A DNA stretch of 64,000 bases from Ralstonia thomasii (GCF_958405895.1 NZ_CATZAR010000006.1), one strand, 5' to 3'. Numbered from the stretch's first letter, positions 16,956-27,206 are shown. The notes: generated by a model from the sequence alone, not told the origin. A program made the numbers and translations.

Positions 16956-17960
16956 CTAGCGATGGACCCGCGTACGTGCAGCACGCAATCCGCGGTCCGG
17001 CCCCAAGCCGGCCAGGGCCGGCAGCATCACGGCCTCCATGCCGAGCGGGTGGATGCCGAGTTCGGGCGCGACCGGTTCCATGCTGACGTTGTCCACACGC
17101 ATGGAGTCGAGGTTGTCCCGCGAGATCGGCGCGCCGGGCAGGTGCTCCAGCAGCGCGGCCTGCATGCGACCCAGGCCTTCGGGCAGCGGCACGATCCAGC
17201 GCGGGTGGCCGCTGGCACGTCCGGCAAAGCGCATCAGTTCGGCCAACGTATAGACGCGCGGCCCGACCAGCGGGTAAGCATGCCGGATCGTCGCCGGCTT
17301 CTTGAGCGCATTGATGAACGCGGCGGCCACGTCGTCCACGTACACGGGCTGGAAGCGCGCATCGGCACAGGCCAGCGGCACAAACGGCGCCATCCGCTGC
17401 ATGCTCGCGAACAGATTCAGGAAGTGGTCCTGCGGCCCGAACACTACCGAGGGACGGAACACCGTCCAGTCAAGCTCGCTGTTCATGACCACGCGTTCGC
17501 CGTCGCCCTTGCTGCGCAGGTACATCGATGGGCCGGCCGGGTCGGCGCCCAGCGCGCTCATGTGCAGCAGCCGGTTCACGCCATGGCGTCGGCATGCGGC
17601 GACGATGCGGCGGGGCAGGTCGACATGCACGCGCTGGAAGTTCGGCCCGTACGGCATCTCGCGCGCATCCTGCAGCACGCCGACGAGGTTGATGACGGCA
17701 CAGTGCTCGCCGCCGCGCTCGGTCAGCGCCAGGAACAGCGCGTCGAGGGCGTCGTCGGCGTAGATGTCGGCATCCATTACGTCCACACGGGGCAGCAGCG
17801 TGAGGTTGTGCGCGCGGGACGACTCAGGATCGCGCGTGGGCACGATCATGCGGCCTTCGGGCAGGCCCGGCGCAGAAAATGTCTCCGTCACGAGCCGCGA
17901 CAGCAACTGCGAACCGATAAAACCGGTACCGCCAAAGATGAGCAGATTGGAGGGCTGCAT
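16956..17960 (-). CDS. NDUFA9-like NAD(P)-binding epimerase/reductase
   Basis: A 334-residue atypical short-chain dehydrogenase. The Rossmann GGTGFIG motif is at residues 9-15, and INLVGVLQDA lies near residue 100. The family is usually named complex I NDUFA9 subunit family protein in proteobacteria because of similarity to the mitochondrial accessory subunit, but bacterial members are not part of complex I. It may reduce or isomerise a quinone- or nucleotide-sugar-like substrate. The start at 17960 (MQPSNLLIFGG) places the Rossmann motif at the usual distance from the N-terminus. It lies downstream of slt, separated from it by a terminator. Confidence 0.85.
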   Translation of the reverse strand: MQPSNLLIFGGTGFIGSQLLSRLVTETFSAPGLPEGRMIVPTRDPESSRAHNLTLLPRVDVMDADIYADDALDALFLALTERGGEHCAVINLVGVLQDAREMPYGPNFQRVHVDLPRRIVAACRRHGVNRLLHMSALGADPAGPSMYLRSKGDGERVVMNSELDWTVFRPSVVFGPQDHFLNLFASMQRMAPFVPLACADARFQPVYVDDVAAAFINALKKPATIRHAYPLVGPRVYTLAELMRFAGRASGHPRWIVPLPEGLGRMQAALLEHLPGAPISRDNLDSMRVDNVSMEPVAPELGIHPLGMEAVMLPALAGLGPDRGLRAARTRVHR

Positions 17961-18088
17961 GGAGGCATCTCCAAGACGGGTGGGGGGGCAACACCACAAT
18001 ACATCCCGAACGCGATCGCCCCCAAGGTAAGTCGACACGGCGTGCCGCAGGCCACACTTCTGTGCGCCAGCCAGCGCACGCGCCCATG

Positions 18089-18115
18089 AAAAATGCCCGC
18101 GTTGCGGCGGGCATT
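18089..18115 (-). terminator. rho-independent terminator after slt
   Basis: On the minus strand AATGCCCGC and GCGGGCATT form a 9-bp stem with a 6-base loop, followed by a T-run (18089-18093 on plus). It lies 29 bases after the slt stop. Confidence 0.8.
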
Positions 18116-18143
18116 GGGTGACAACCGGATGACGATGATGCGC

Positions 18144-20108
18144 TTACGGCAGATCGTCCGGCGTCACGGATTCCGGCACCACCTTGCCCAGGCGGTCCTT
18201 CAAGGACTGCGGGCGACCGGTCAGCAATGCGCTGTAGTACGTCGCGTTCGACAGCACGTTTTTCACATACGTGCGCGTCTCGTTGAACGGAATCGTCTCG
18301 GCGAAGATCGCGCCTTCCACCGGGCGCGCGAGCGTCGAGCGCCAGCGTTTCGGGCGGCCTGGGCCCGCGTTGTAGCCGGCAGTCGCCAGCGTGACCGAAC
18401 TGTCCAGGTTGGTCAGGATCATCGACAGGTAGGCCGTACCCAGCAGCACGTTGGTATCGATGTCGCTCATCTGCGAAACGCGGAACCCCGGCAGGCCAAT
18501 CTTCTTGGCAATGTGCTTGGCGGTTTCCGGCATCACCTGCATCAGGCCCGAGGCACCCACCGACGAACGTGCGTCCATGATGAAGCGGGATTCCTGGCGG
18601 ATCAGGCCGTAGGCCCAGGCAATGTCCAACCCCACCGCATCGGCGTTGCGCTGGACCACATTGAGGTACGGCGTCGGGAAGCGCAGCGAGAAATCGTGCT
18701 CAGTCTTGGTCTTGTCCGCCGAATTGACGGTGCGATCGAGCAGGCCGAGCTTGCGGCCATATTCGGCTGCGGCCAGCAACTCGCGGTCGCTCATGTTGCG
18801 CAGCTCCCAGTTCCACTCGCGGTTGCCTTCGAAGCGCAGATTCAGGTCGTACAGCTTCTTGGCACGCCCAAAGCCCGGGTGGTTGCGGCCCATCACGTCG
18901 ATCTCGGCGTCGGCCACGGTCGTGCGGGGCGGCACGGTGATGCGCTGACCGAGTTCTTCCTGCGCCAACTGGCCATAGAAGTTGAACTGGCCGGCAATCG
19001 ACTGGAACTGCTGGCGAGCTTCATCGTTGCGATTGTCGGCCTTGAGCGCACGGCCATACCAGTACGTCCAGGCGGGGTCTCGATCGCGCAGGCTGGGACG
19101 CATTTTTTCAACGGCCTGACGCACCATCTTCCAATCCCCCGCGCGCAGGGCCGCGCGCACGCGCCACTCCTGCGACTCGTCGGAGAGGTAGGCATCGCCG
19201 CCGAGCGTCAGCTGGCGACGGTAGGCGTCCAGCGCATCCGGCGTCTGCTTCTTGGCGGCGTACTGGCCGATGACGCCCCAGCCCGCGCCTTGCTCTTCGC
19301 GCGACAGGCTGCCGGTTTGCGCCAACAGATACGCCGTCGCCTGCGACGGATCGTTGCGCGCCATGCGTGTCACGTTGGCCAGCGTATCGTTGTCCACGCG
19401 ATCGCCGTCGGGCAGCAGCGCGGCAATGCGCGACGCCTGCGTGACGAGGTTCTGCTCCAGCGACAGCCGCGCCGCAAAGGCCACATCCGCACGGGTGAAC
19501 TGCTTGGACTGCGCCAGATAGCCGATCAGGTCGACACACCCTTCGCCATAGCCCTTGGGATCCGACAGCGTGTTCCGTGCATCGGCTGCCACGTTCTGGC
19601 CCTTCATCGCGCGCGAGAGCAGGGCATAGCACTCGACCTGCGCGTCGTCCTTCAGCACAAAGTTGGGGTACTCGGCATCGAAGGTGGCCCAATCGCGCTT
19701 CTTGCCGAGCACAAGCAGCCAGTCGTTGCGCAGCCGGTCGGCGATCGCCTCGCCCTTGTAGCGCTGCAGGAACGAGCGGATCTCATCTTCCGGGGCATCG
19801 GTACGCGCATAGCCGCTGGCATCGTACAGCTGCGGCTTGATGCGGAAGTACTGCACGTAGGACTGGATCGGGTAATCGGAGAGGCTGTCGGCCAGCTCCC
19901 AGCTGCGCGACACATCGTTGCGGCGCGCCGCGTTGCGCAGCTCGACAAACGCGTCATCCGGATTGGCTGGAATGCCCTGCGGCGCCTGGCGCTTTGCGGC
20001 CACCGCCAGCGGCGTCGGGCCGACCACACTCATGCCCACCACGCCCGCAAAAGCCAGCGCGACCGCGCGATATACTGCCTTGGCCTTCAATGTCATCTCC
20101 TGCCCCAT
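18144..20108 (-). CDS. slt: soluble lytic murein transglycosylase
   Basis: A 654-residue periplasmic Slt70-type lytic transglycosylase that cleaves peptidoglycan to 1,6-anhydromuropeptides. A signal sequence covers about the first 35 residues. A long alpha-superhelical U domain (about 50-470) is followed by the lysozyme-like catalytic domain (about 480-630), with the catalytic Glu in GLIRQESRFIMDARS and the GASGLMQVMPETAK motif. Two possible starts exist, MGQEM at 20108 and MTLKAK at 20096. GGAG abuts the second one directly, which is too close, so I kept the first with modest confidence. A divergent folate gene starts 31 bases away. Confidence 0.92.
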   Translation of the reverse strand: MGQEMTLKAKAVYRAVALAFAGVVGMSVVGPTPLAVAAKRQAPQGIPANPDDAFVELRNAARRNDVSRSWELADSLSDYPIQSYVQYFRIKPQLYDASGYARTDAPEDEIRSFLQRYKGEAIADRLRNDWLLVLGKKRDWATFDAEYPNFVLKDDAQVECYALLSRAMKGQNVAADARNTLSDPKGYGEGCVDLIGYLAQSKQFTRADVAFAARLSLEQNLVTQASRIAALLPDGDRVDNDTLANVTRMARNDPSQATAYLLAQTGSLSREEQGAGWGVIGQYAAKKQTPDALDAYRRQLTLGGDAYLSDESQEWRVRAALRAGDWKMVRQAVEKMRPSLRDRDPAWTYWYGRALKADNRNDEARQQFQSIAGQFNFYGQLAQEELGQRITVPPRTTVADAEIDVMGRNHPGFGRAKKLYDLNLRFEGNREWNWELRNMSDRELLAAAEYGRKLGLLDRTVNSADKTKTEHDFSLRFPTPYLNVVQRNADAVGLDIAWAYGLIRQESRFIMDARSSVGASGLMQVMPETAKHIAKKIGLPGFRVSQMSDIDTNVLLGTAYLSMILTNLDSSVTLATAGYNAGPGRPKRWRSTLARPVEGAIFAETIPFNETRTYVKNVLSNATYYSALLTGRPQSLKDRLGKVVPESVTPDDLP

Positions 20109-20139
20109 CCAATCACTGTTAGGTCTGCCGAATTATCCC

Positions 20140-20745
20140 ATGCCAGCCTTAGGCAACCCGCACGATCCGGCCAATCCCACCACGCCAATCGAATCGCGCC
20201 GCACGCTGCGCACCATGTTGCTCGATGCACGCGCCGCGCTGCCGGATCGCATTGCCCACGATGCTGCGCTGGCGCATCACCTGGCTGGGTTGCTGAATAC
20301 ACTGCCCGTCAAGCGCCTGGCCGCCTACTGGCCAACGCAGGGAGAGTTCGATGCGTTGACCGTGCTGGACCACTGGCTGGCGGCCGACGCCACGCGCCAT
20401 GCACTGCTGCCTGTAGTGACTGACAAAGTTTCGCCACTTCAGTTTCGGCGATGGACGCCCAATTGTGAAATGACGCCCGGCGCGTACAACATCCCCATCC
20501 CCCGCTCGGGTGAGACGGAAACGCCCGATGCCTTGCTGATCCCCTGCGTGGGCTTTGACGCGCAGCGCTATCGCATTGGCTACGGCGGCGGCTTCTATGA
20601 CCGCACGCTCGCTGCGCTGCATGCCGCCGGACACCGCCCCCGCACGATTGGCGTGGCATACGAAGTGAGCCGCGTGGAATCCATCGCACCGCAATCGCAC
20701 GACATCGCGATGGACTGCATCGTCACCGAGTGCGGCGCGTTTTAA
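20140..20745 (+). CDS. 5-formyltetrahydrofolate cyclo-ligase
   Basis: A 201-residue enzyme of the YgfA/MTHFS family, which converts 5-formyl-THF to 5,10-methenyl-THF using ATP. The GYGGGFYDRTLA motif near residue 150 binds phosphate and folate. The substrate loop with Pro-Arg/Lys residues (TPGAYNIPIPRSG) near residue 115 is present. Length fits the family. It returns stored formyl-folate to the one-carbon pool, which fits the nearby metF and ahcY genes, although those are on the other strand. The next gene starts 17 bases after its stop. Confidence 0.93.
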   Translation: MPALGNPHDPANPTTPIESRRTLRTMLLDARAALPDRIAHDAALAHHLAGLLNTLPVKRLAAYWPTQGEFDALTVLDHWLAADATRHALLPVVTDKVSPLQFRRWTPNCEMTPGAYNIPIPRSGETETPDALLIPCVGFDAQRYRIGYGGGFYDRTLAALHAAGHRPRTIGVAYEVSRVESIAPQSHDIAMDCIVTECGAF

Positions 20746-20762
20746 TCCGCCACAGGAAGACC

Positions 20763-21377
20763 ATGTCCCACACGCTGAAAACCTTTGCCGACCTTGAAGC
20801 GGTGTATGGCGCCCCGAACCCGCGCTCGCTGCTCAAGGAGATCGACCACCTGAACGCCGACTACCGCGCGTTCGTGGAGGCGTCGCCGTTCATCGTGCTG
20901 TCATCGGTGGGCGCGCAGGGCACGGATGCCTCGCCGAAGGGCGACGCGCCGGGCTTCGTCCGCATCCTGAACGAACGCCTACTGGCGATTCCCGATCGAC
21001 CCGGCAACAATCGCATCGACAACCTGCGCAACATCGTCGAAGACGGCCGCGTGTCGGTGCTCTTCATCGTGCCGGGCGTGGGTGAAACATTGCGCGTGAA
21101 TGGCACAGCCACCATCTCGGCCGATCCGGAGCTGCTCGCGTCATTTGCGGTGCAGGGCAGGCTGCCGCGCAGCGTGATCCTCGTGCAGGTGCAGACGGTG
21201 TATTTCCACTGTTCGAAGGCGCTGGTGCGCTCAAAGCTGTGGGAACGCGGCGCGCAGGAAAACAAACCGGCCGTACCCACCGCAGGCAAGATCCTGCAGC
21301 ACATCAGCGGTGGTGCATTTGATGGCGACGCCTATGATCGCGAATTGCCCGAGCGCCTGAAGACCACGCTGTACTGA
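20763..21377 (+). CDS. FMN-dependent pyridoxamine 5'-phosphate oxidase-like protein
   Basis: A 204-residue split-barrel flavoprotein of the PPOX superfamily, resembling the MSMEG_1061 group. SSVGAQGTDASPKGDAPGF (about 48-66) and RPGNNRIDNLRNI (about 80-92) are the typical FMN-contact segments. The exact reaction is unknown; relatives reduce or oxidise F420- or FMN-linked substrates or act in pyrimidine or haem metabolism. It follows the cyclo-ligase by 17 bases and is probably co-transcribed. It converges with the tfoX-like gene. Confidence 0.85.
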   Translation: MSHTLKTFADLEAVYGAPNPRSLLKEIDHLNADYRAFVEASPFIVLSSVGAQGTDASPKGDAPGFVRILNERLLAIPDRPGNNRIDNLRNIVEDGRVSVLFIVPGVGETLRVNGTATISADPELLASFAVQGRLPRSVILVQVQTVYFHCSKALVRSKLWERGAQENKPAVPTAGKILQHISGGAFDGDAYDRELPERLKTTLY

Positions 21378-21381
21378 GGGT

Positions 21382-21849
21382 TCAGCGCTTGGCTGTCTTT
21401 TTTTCGGCGACCTTCTTGGTCGCCGTTGTCTTTGTTGCCTTGGGCACATTAGGCGCCTTGGCAGTCTTCGCTGCGGCGCGCTTCGGCTTGGCCGCCTTGG
21501 CATTCGCGTCACGCAGCGCCGCTTCAATAGCCAGCCGCGCCCAGTCGCGCAATGGCTGTCCACCATCGAGCGCCTCTGCCGGCGTGCTCAGATAGCCCGT
21601 CATGCTGATGGTGCGGCCGTTGCGCTCGTAGCTGAACGGCGTGCATTTCTCAGCGAGAAAACGTTCGCGCGTGAGGTCGTCCACGCGCAGGTAAGACGTG
21701 CCGCGCAGCACGAGCGCAAACACGATGTCGTCGTAATACAGCGCCGCGCCGCTGAACATCCGGCGGGCGCGGATCTCGCCGATCTGTGCCGCGAGCGGCC
21801 GGAGTTCGTCAAGCAACCAGGCGATCAGCGGATCGGGTGCGGCTGCCAT
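21382..21849 (-). CDS. TfoX/Sxy N-terminal domain protein with Lys/Ala-rich tail
   Basis: A 155-residue protein. Residues about 10-105 form a TfoX N-terminal domain (RARRMFSGAALYYDD, FALVLRGTSYLRVDD, SMTGYLSTPAEAL). Single-domain TfoX proteins of about 110 residues are common; here about 40 extra residues form a Lys/Ala/Thr-rich tail with repeats such as AAKTAKA, resembling histone H1 / AlgP-type DNA-binding tails. TfoX/Sxy of E. coli and Haemophilus activates competence with CRP, but this single-domain group has no proven role. It is the last gene of the minus-strand methyl-cycle cluster, 29 bases after metF. Confidence 0.85.
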   Translation of the reverse strand: MAAAPDPLIAWLLDELRPLAAQIGEIRARRMFSGAALYYDDIVFALVLRGTSYLRVDDLTRERFLAEKCTPFSYERNGRTISMTGYLSTPAEALDGGQPLRDWARLAIEAALRDANAKAAKPKRAAAKTAKAPNVPKATKTTATKKVAEKKTAKR

Positions 21850-21878
21850 GACGATCTCCTTTGCTGTGCTCTTGCTGG

Positions 21879-22709
21879 TTACAGGCCCAGCCGCTGCCAG
21901 ATCGCCCGCGTGGAGCCGGCGGCGTTGAGCGTGTAAAAGTGCAGGCCCGGCGCGCCGCCTTGCAGCAGGCGGTCACACATGGCCGTCACCACGTCCAGAC
22001 CGAAGGCGCGGATCGATTCACGGTCGTCGCCGAAGCCTTCGAGGCGCTTGGCGATCCAGCGCGGCACTTCCGCACCGCACATCTCGGAAAAGCGCATGAG
22101 CTGCGACGAATTCGTGATCGGCATGATGCCGGGCACGATGGGCACGTCCACGCCGAGCTTGCGTGCGTCGTCGACGAACTGGAAATACGCGTCGGCGTTG
22201 AAGAAGTATTGCGTGATAGCGGAGTCCGCACCGGACTTCACCTTGCGGGCGAAGTTCTCCAGATCGTGCCGGGCGGAGCGCGACTGCGGGTGGTATTCCG
22301 GATACGCCGCCACTTCGATGTGGAACGCCTCGCCGGTTTCCTGGCGGATGAATTCGACCAGCTCATTGGCGAAGCGAAATTCACCGATCTCGCCCATGCC
22401 TGACGGCATATCGCCGCGCAGCGCCACGATGCGGCGGATGCCGTGCTCGCGATACGTGTTGAGAATGCCGCGGATGCTCTCGCGCGACGAGCCCACGCAC
22501 GACAGGTGCGGCGCCGCCTCGATGCCTTCGCGCTGGATTTCCACCACGGCGTCGAGCGTGCCCTGCTGCGTGGTGCCGCCCGCGCCAAACGTCACGGAAA
22601 TAAAGCGCGGCTTGAGCGGCGAAAGCTGCGCGCGTGTGTTGCGCAGCTTCTCGGCGCCTTCCGCCGTCTTGGGCGGGAAGAATTCGAAACTGAATTGACG
22701 GTCTTGCAT
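21879..22709 (-). CDS. metF: 5,10-methylenetetrahydrofolate reductase
   Basis: A 276-residue FAD-dependent TIM-barrel enzyme that reduces 5,10-methylene-THF to 5-methyl-THF for methionine synthesis. It opens with FSFEFFPPKTAEGAEK, carrying the catalytic Glu, and contains VTFGAGGTTQ (about 38-47) and HLSCVGSSRESI. Length fits the short bacterial form without a regulatory domain. It lies 10 bases after the holin-like gene and within the operon headed by ahcY, so the SAH riboswitch should control it together with ahcY. Confidence 0.96.
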   Translation of the reverse strand: MQDRQFSFEFFPPKTAEGAEKLRNTRAQLSPLKPRFISVTFGAGGTTQQGTLDAVVEIQREGIEAAPHLSCVGSSRESIRGILNTYREHGIRRIVALRGDMPSGMGEIGEFRFANELVEFIRQETGEAFHIEVAAYPEYHPQSRSARHDLENFARKVKSGADSAITQYFFNADAYFQFVDDARKLGVDVPIVPGIMPITNSSQLMRFSEMCGAEVPRWIAKRLEGFGDDRESIRAFGLDVVTAMCDRLLQGGAPGLHFYTLNAAGSTRAIWQRLGL

Positions 22710-22719
22710 GACAGAAACC

Positions 22720-23064
22720 TTAAGCCTCGCGCAGCAACAGGCTCGAGAGCAGCCACGAGATCACGCTGTACAGGATGGAACCCAGCAGCGCGGCGCCAAA
22801 GCTGGCCACCTGGAAGCCCGCCAGCAGGTTGCCGACAAACAGGAACAGCAGCGCGTTGATGATGAAGATGAACAGCCCGAGCGTGAGCAGCGTCACCGGC
22901 AGGGTGAGGATCACCAGGATCGGGCGGATCAGCGTGTTGACCAGACCCAGCACGAGCGCCGCGATCAGCGCGGAGCCGAAGCCGTTGACGTGAATGCCTT
23001 TGAGCAGATAGGCGACAAGAAGCAACGCCAGCGCGTTGATGACCCAGACAGCGAGCAGTCTCAT
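22720..23064 (-). CDS. phage-holin-family (YvlD-like) four-helix membrane protein
   Basis: A 114-residue, very hydrophobic protein with four predicted membrane segments (about 3-20, 30-48, 55-80, 88-110). It belongs to the Phage_holin_4_2 / YvlD family, in which chromosomal members are not true holins and have no known role. It sits between ahcY and metF, 54 bases after ahcY and 10 bases before metF, an arrangement recurrent in related bacteria. No lysis cassette or phage gene is nearby, so I read it as an envelope protein of the housekeeping operon. Confidence 0.85.
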   Translation of the reverse strand: MRLLAVWVINALALLLVAYLLKGIHVNGFGSALIAALVLGLVNTLIRPILVILTLPVTLLTLGLFIFIINALLFLFVGNLLAGFQVASFGAALLGSILYSVISWLLSSLLLREA

Positions 23065-23118
23065 GGGGAGTCCTCGGGTTGAATGCCGGCGGCGGAGATT
23101 GCCGCCGGCAGGTACGGC

Positions 23119-24543
<1,425 letters not shown>

Positions 24544-24655
24544 TGGATCACTCCGAAAAAGAGGGGTGACCGCACGCGGGGAGATGACCACTGGGACAGG
24601 GCCCATGCTGGGGCCCCGGATAGAAGCGTTCTCGCCATCGTGTCAGCCACGATAC

Positions 24656-24735
24656 TGCGAGCGCCGTTTGAACTTCCGAGCCTGGCGGCCGCCCCGTCTG
24701 AACTTGGGCCGGTCGTTGCAACGCTCCTCGGAATG
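24656..24735 (-). promoter_or_regulatory. SAH riboswitch upstream of ahcY
   Basis: Read on the minus strand, the leader contains the conserved blocks of the S-adenosylhomocysteine riboswitch in order: CCGAGGAGCG followed by TTGCAACG, then CCAGGCTCGG, then AACGGCGCTCGC. CCGAG pairs with CTCGG (P1/P2 side), and GAGCG pairs with CGCTC to form the pseudoknot-type long-range helix. Ralstonia ahcY is a known host of this class. It is an ON switch: SAH binding is expected to free the ahcY ribosome-binding site or prevent termination. The ahcY ATG is about 110 bases downstream. Confidence 0.93.
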
Positions 24736-24741
24736 GGCTGG

Positions 24742-24747
24742 ATTGTA
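24742..24747 (-). promoter_or_regulatory. -10 element of the ahcY operon
   Basis: TACAAT on the minus strand (24747 to 24742) lies just upstream of the SAH aptamer, at the right distance for transcription to begin before the first conserved block. The -35 region is weak (TGGTGG at 17 bases). Confidence 0.5.
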
Positions 24748-24777
24748 GCGGATTCGGCCGTCCGCCACCACGGCCGT

Positions 24778-25523
24778 TCATTGCTCCAGCAGCATATTCA
24801 GCATCCGCTGCGGATTCGCCAGAAAGTCCCGCGTGACCTCAAAGTGTTCGGTCCCTTCGTAGGCGATGCGCCGGATGCCGCCGCCGTCACATTGGTAGAT
24901 CCACGCGTCGGGATAGGCCATCAGGATGGGCGAGTGCGTGGCGATCACGAACCGGCTTTCCGCCTGCACCAGACCATGCAGGCGCGAGAGCACCGCCAGT
25001 TGCCGCTGCGGTGACAGCGCCGCCCTCCGGTTCGTCGAGCAGGTACGGGCCGTTCGGGCCGAAGCGGTTCATCAGCAGCGCGAGAAACGATTCCCCATGC
25101 GATTGCGCATGCAGCGACCGGCCGCCGTAGGCATCGATCACGCGCCCGCCCAGGCCGGGCTCGTCATCCATCTGTTGGATATTCGTGGCCACGTTGAAGA
25201 AGCTCTCGGCGCGCAGGAAGAACTCGGTGCGCGGCTTGCGAAAGCCCCTGGCAATGCGCAGATGCGCGTGCAGCTCGGAGTGCGACGCATGCGTGCTGAA
25301 GTGGAAGTTAGCCGCCCTCGGCGTTGAAGACGAGCGCCACGGCAATCGCCTCCATGAGCGTGGATTTGCCTGAGCCGTTTTCGCCAACGAGGAACGTGAC
25401 TTTGGGATGCAACTCCAGCGTATTGAGGGCGCGCACGGCCGGCAGGCTGAACGGATCGGCGTCGAAGGCGGTAACGGTCTCGCGCCGCAGCGTGACATGG
25501 CTGACGAACTGGCGAGTGAGCAT
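24778..25523 (-). pseudogene. AAA/ABC-type predicted ATPase, two frameshifts
   Basis: Joined across frames this reads as a COG3910-type ATPase of about 245 residues. The start at 25523 is MLTRQFVSHVTL, with Walker A GENGSGKST. The middle reads ESFFNVATNIQQMDD and SLHAQSHGESFLALL (signature), then the Walker B-like YLLDEPE, the D-loop region ALSPQRQ and the switch His in IATHSP. Frame 1 ends in a TAA near 25308 after NAEGG, where about two bases seem lost before NFHFSTHASH. A second shift near 25025 has one extra G after DEPE. Odd residues in conserved spots (VALVF, NGPYLL) suggest real decay and not only base-calling errors. Confidence 0.8.
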
Positions 25524-25632
25524 GGAAAGCGCGGGCCGAATCGCAGATGCCGCATCGTATCGCGCCGCCTGCTGGCCCGGGACCGGTTGCCTGCACAGGC
25601 AATCGACCCTCCGTAGCGTGCACCACGCCGCA

Positions 25633-25650
25633 GTGTCAATGCGCTGTCAG
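25633..25650 (+). promoter_or_regulatory. PHO-box-like site upstream of the alkaline phosphatases
   Basis: GTGTCAA-TGCG-CTGTCAG, two TGTCA-centred 7-mers at the 11-base period of the PhoB consensus (CTGTCAT-4-CTGTCAT), matching 11 of 14 positions. It lies 98 bases before the first phosphatase ATG. A weak -10 (TGCGAT at 25661) is at the expected distance. The rest of 25524-25748 holds a small palindrome (25587-25602) and no gene. Confidence 0.5.
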
Positions 25651-25748
25651 AGGCGAACCTTGCGATCCGGTTAGGAAGTGGCGCACCCGCATCACGGACA
25701 TGCAACACGCGGCCTCCAAAGTGCCGGGCATCGTTCAGGGAGCCAACG

Positions 25749-27206
25749 ATGCACAACCACAAACTTACGAAGTACGCCGCCGCCGTGGCAGCCGCGCTCG
25801 CCATGGCAGCGTGCGGCAGCGACGGCACATCCAGCAACGCCGGCACCGCAGCGCCCGACGCCGGTACGCCCACCACGCCCGCCAAGAACGTCGTGTTCTT
25901 CCTGGGCGACGGCATGGGCATGACCACCATGACCGCCGCGCGCATCTACAAGGTGGGCGAAGACGGCGAGCTGACCATGGACACGCTGCCGGAAACCGGC
26001 TTCGTGCGCACGTTCTCGAACAACGCGCAGGTGACCGACTCGGCGCCGTCGATGTCGGCCTACATGACCGGCGTGAAGATGAACAACGAGGTCATCTCGA
26101 TGTCGCCGGACACGATGGCCTATGACGCGGGCGGCAAGGATTACCTCTCGGGCGCCGACAGCACCTGCCCGAGCGGCAACGGCAAGCCCGTCACGACGCT
26201 GCTCGAACTGATGAAGGCCGCGGGCTACGGCACGGGCGTGATCACCACCACGCGCATCACGCACGCCACGCCGGCCGCTACGTATTCGCACATCTGCCAC
26301 CGCGACGGCGAGAACACCATCGCCGCGCAACTCACGCCGGCCGGCAAGGGCTTCAACGCTGCGCTGGGCGATGGTGTGGACGTGGTCTTCGGCGGTGGCC
26401 GCAAGCACTTCCAGCCGACCACCGCAGGCGGCGCACGCACCGATGGCCGTGACCTGATCGCCGAACTCAAGGCGGGCGGCTACCGCTATGCCAGCAACAA
26501 GGCCGAGTTCGACACGCTGCAAGCCACCGACGGCAAGGTCGTGGGCCTGTTCACCAGCAGCCACATGTCGTACGACCTGGACCGCGACCCGAGCAAGGAG
26601 CCGAGCCTGGGTGAGATGACCAACAAGGCCATCGACGTGCTCGCCGCCAAGAAGAAGGGCTTCTTCCTGATGGTGGAAGGAGGCCGCATCGACCACGCGC
26701 TGCACGAGACCACCGCCCGCAAGGCACTGCAGGACACCGTGGCGTTCGACTCCGCCATCCGCGGCGCGATCGACAAGCTCAACACGATCGACCCGGGCCT
26801 GAAGAACACGCTGATCGTCGTCACGGCTGACCACGACCACACGCTGGTGCTCAACGGCTACGCCAAGCGCACGGGCCCGACCAGCGACAGCAACCCCGGC
26901 GTGCTCGGCCTGCTGAAGAACTACGTGACGGGCGCCAACGCCACCGACACCGGCGGCAACCCGTTCACGATCATCGGCTTCGGCACCGGCGAGAACCGCC
27001 CGGCCACGCGCGGCGCACTGACGGATGCCGCCGTGTACGACAAGAGCTACCACCAGGAAGCCGTGATCCCGGTTGCACCGGGCGGCGAAACGCACGGCGG
27101 CACCGATGTCTTCATCGGCGCACGCGGCTTGGGTGCCGAGCGCTTTACCGGCACGATGGACAACACCGAGGTCTTCGGCCTCATCAAGCAGGCCGTGGGT
27201 CTGTAA
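25749..27206 (+). CDS. alkaline phosphatase, predicted lipoprotein
   Basis: A 485-residue PhoA-superfamily enzyme. The N-terminus has a lipobox (AMAAC, Cys near residue 20) followed by a Gly/Ser/Thr linker, so it is probably anchored to a membrane. The metal-binding NVVFFLGDGMG is near residue 48, the catalytic Ser is in VTDSAPSMSAYMTG near residue 100, HATPAATYSH is near residue 180, EGGRIDHALH is near residue 315, and TADHDHTLVL plus a late GGETHGG supply the other zinc/magnesium ligands. It releases phosphate from monoesters. A paralogue follows 16 bases downstream. Confidence 0.93.
   Translation: MHNHKLTKYAAAVAAALAMAACGSDGTSSNAGTAAPDAGTPTTPAKNVVFFLGDGMGMTTMTAARIYKVGEDGELTMDTLPETGFVRTFSNNAQVTDSAPSMSAYMTGVKMNNEVISMSPDTMAYDAGGKDYLSGADSTCPSGNGKPVTTLLELMKAAGYGTGVITTTRITHATPAATYSHICHRDGENTIAAQLTPAGKGFNAALGDGVDVVFGGGRKHFQPTTAGGARTDGRDLIAELKAGGYRYASNKAEFDTLQATDGKVVGLFTSSHMSYDLDRDPSKEPSLGEMTNKAIDVLAAKKKGFFLMVEGGRIDHALHETTARKALQDTVAFDSAIRGAIDKLNTIDPGLKNTLIVVTADHDHTLVLNGYAKRTGPTSDSNPGVLGLLKNYVTGANATDTGGNPFTIIGFGTGENRPATRGALTDAAVYDKSYHQEAVIPVAPGGETHGGTDVFIGARGLGAERFTGTMDNTEVFGLIKQAVGL

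Noticed and set aside
18093..20423. 776-codon plus-strand frame opposite slt
   Set aside because: The slt frame has all expected motifs over its full length. The opposite frame is Arg/His/Gln-rich without any domain and exists because of high GC.
22720..23064. phage lysis holin
   Set aside because: The family name includes holin, but no endolysin or phage gene is near, and the gene is embedded in the ahcY-metF operon.
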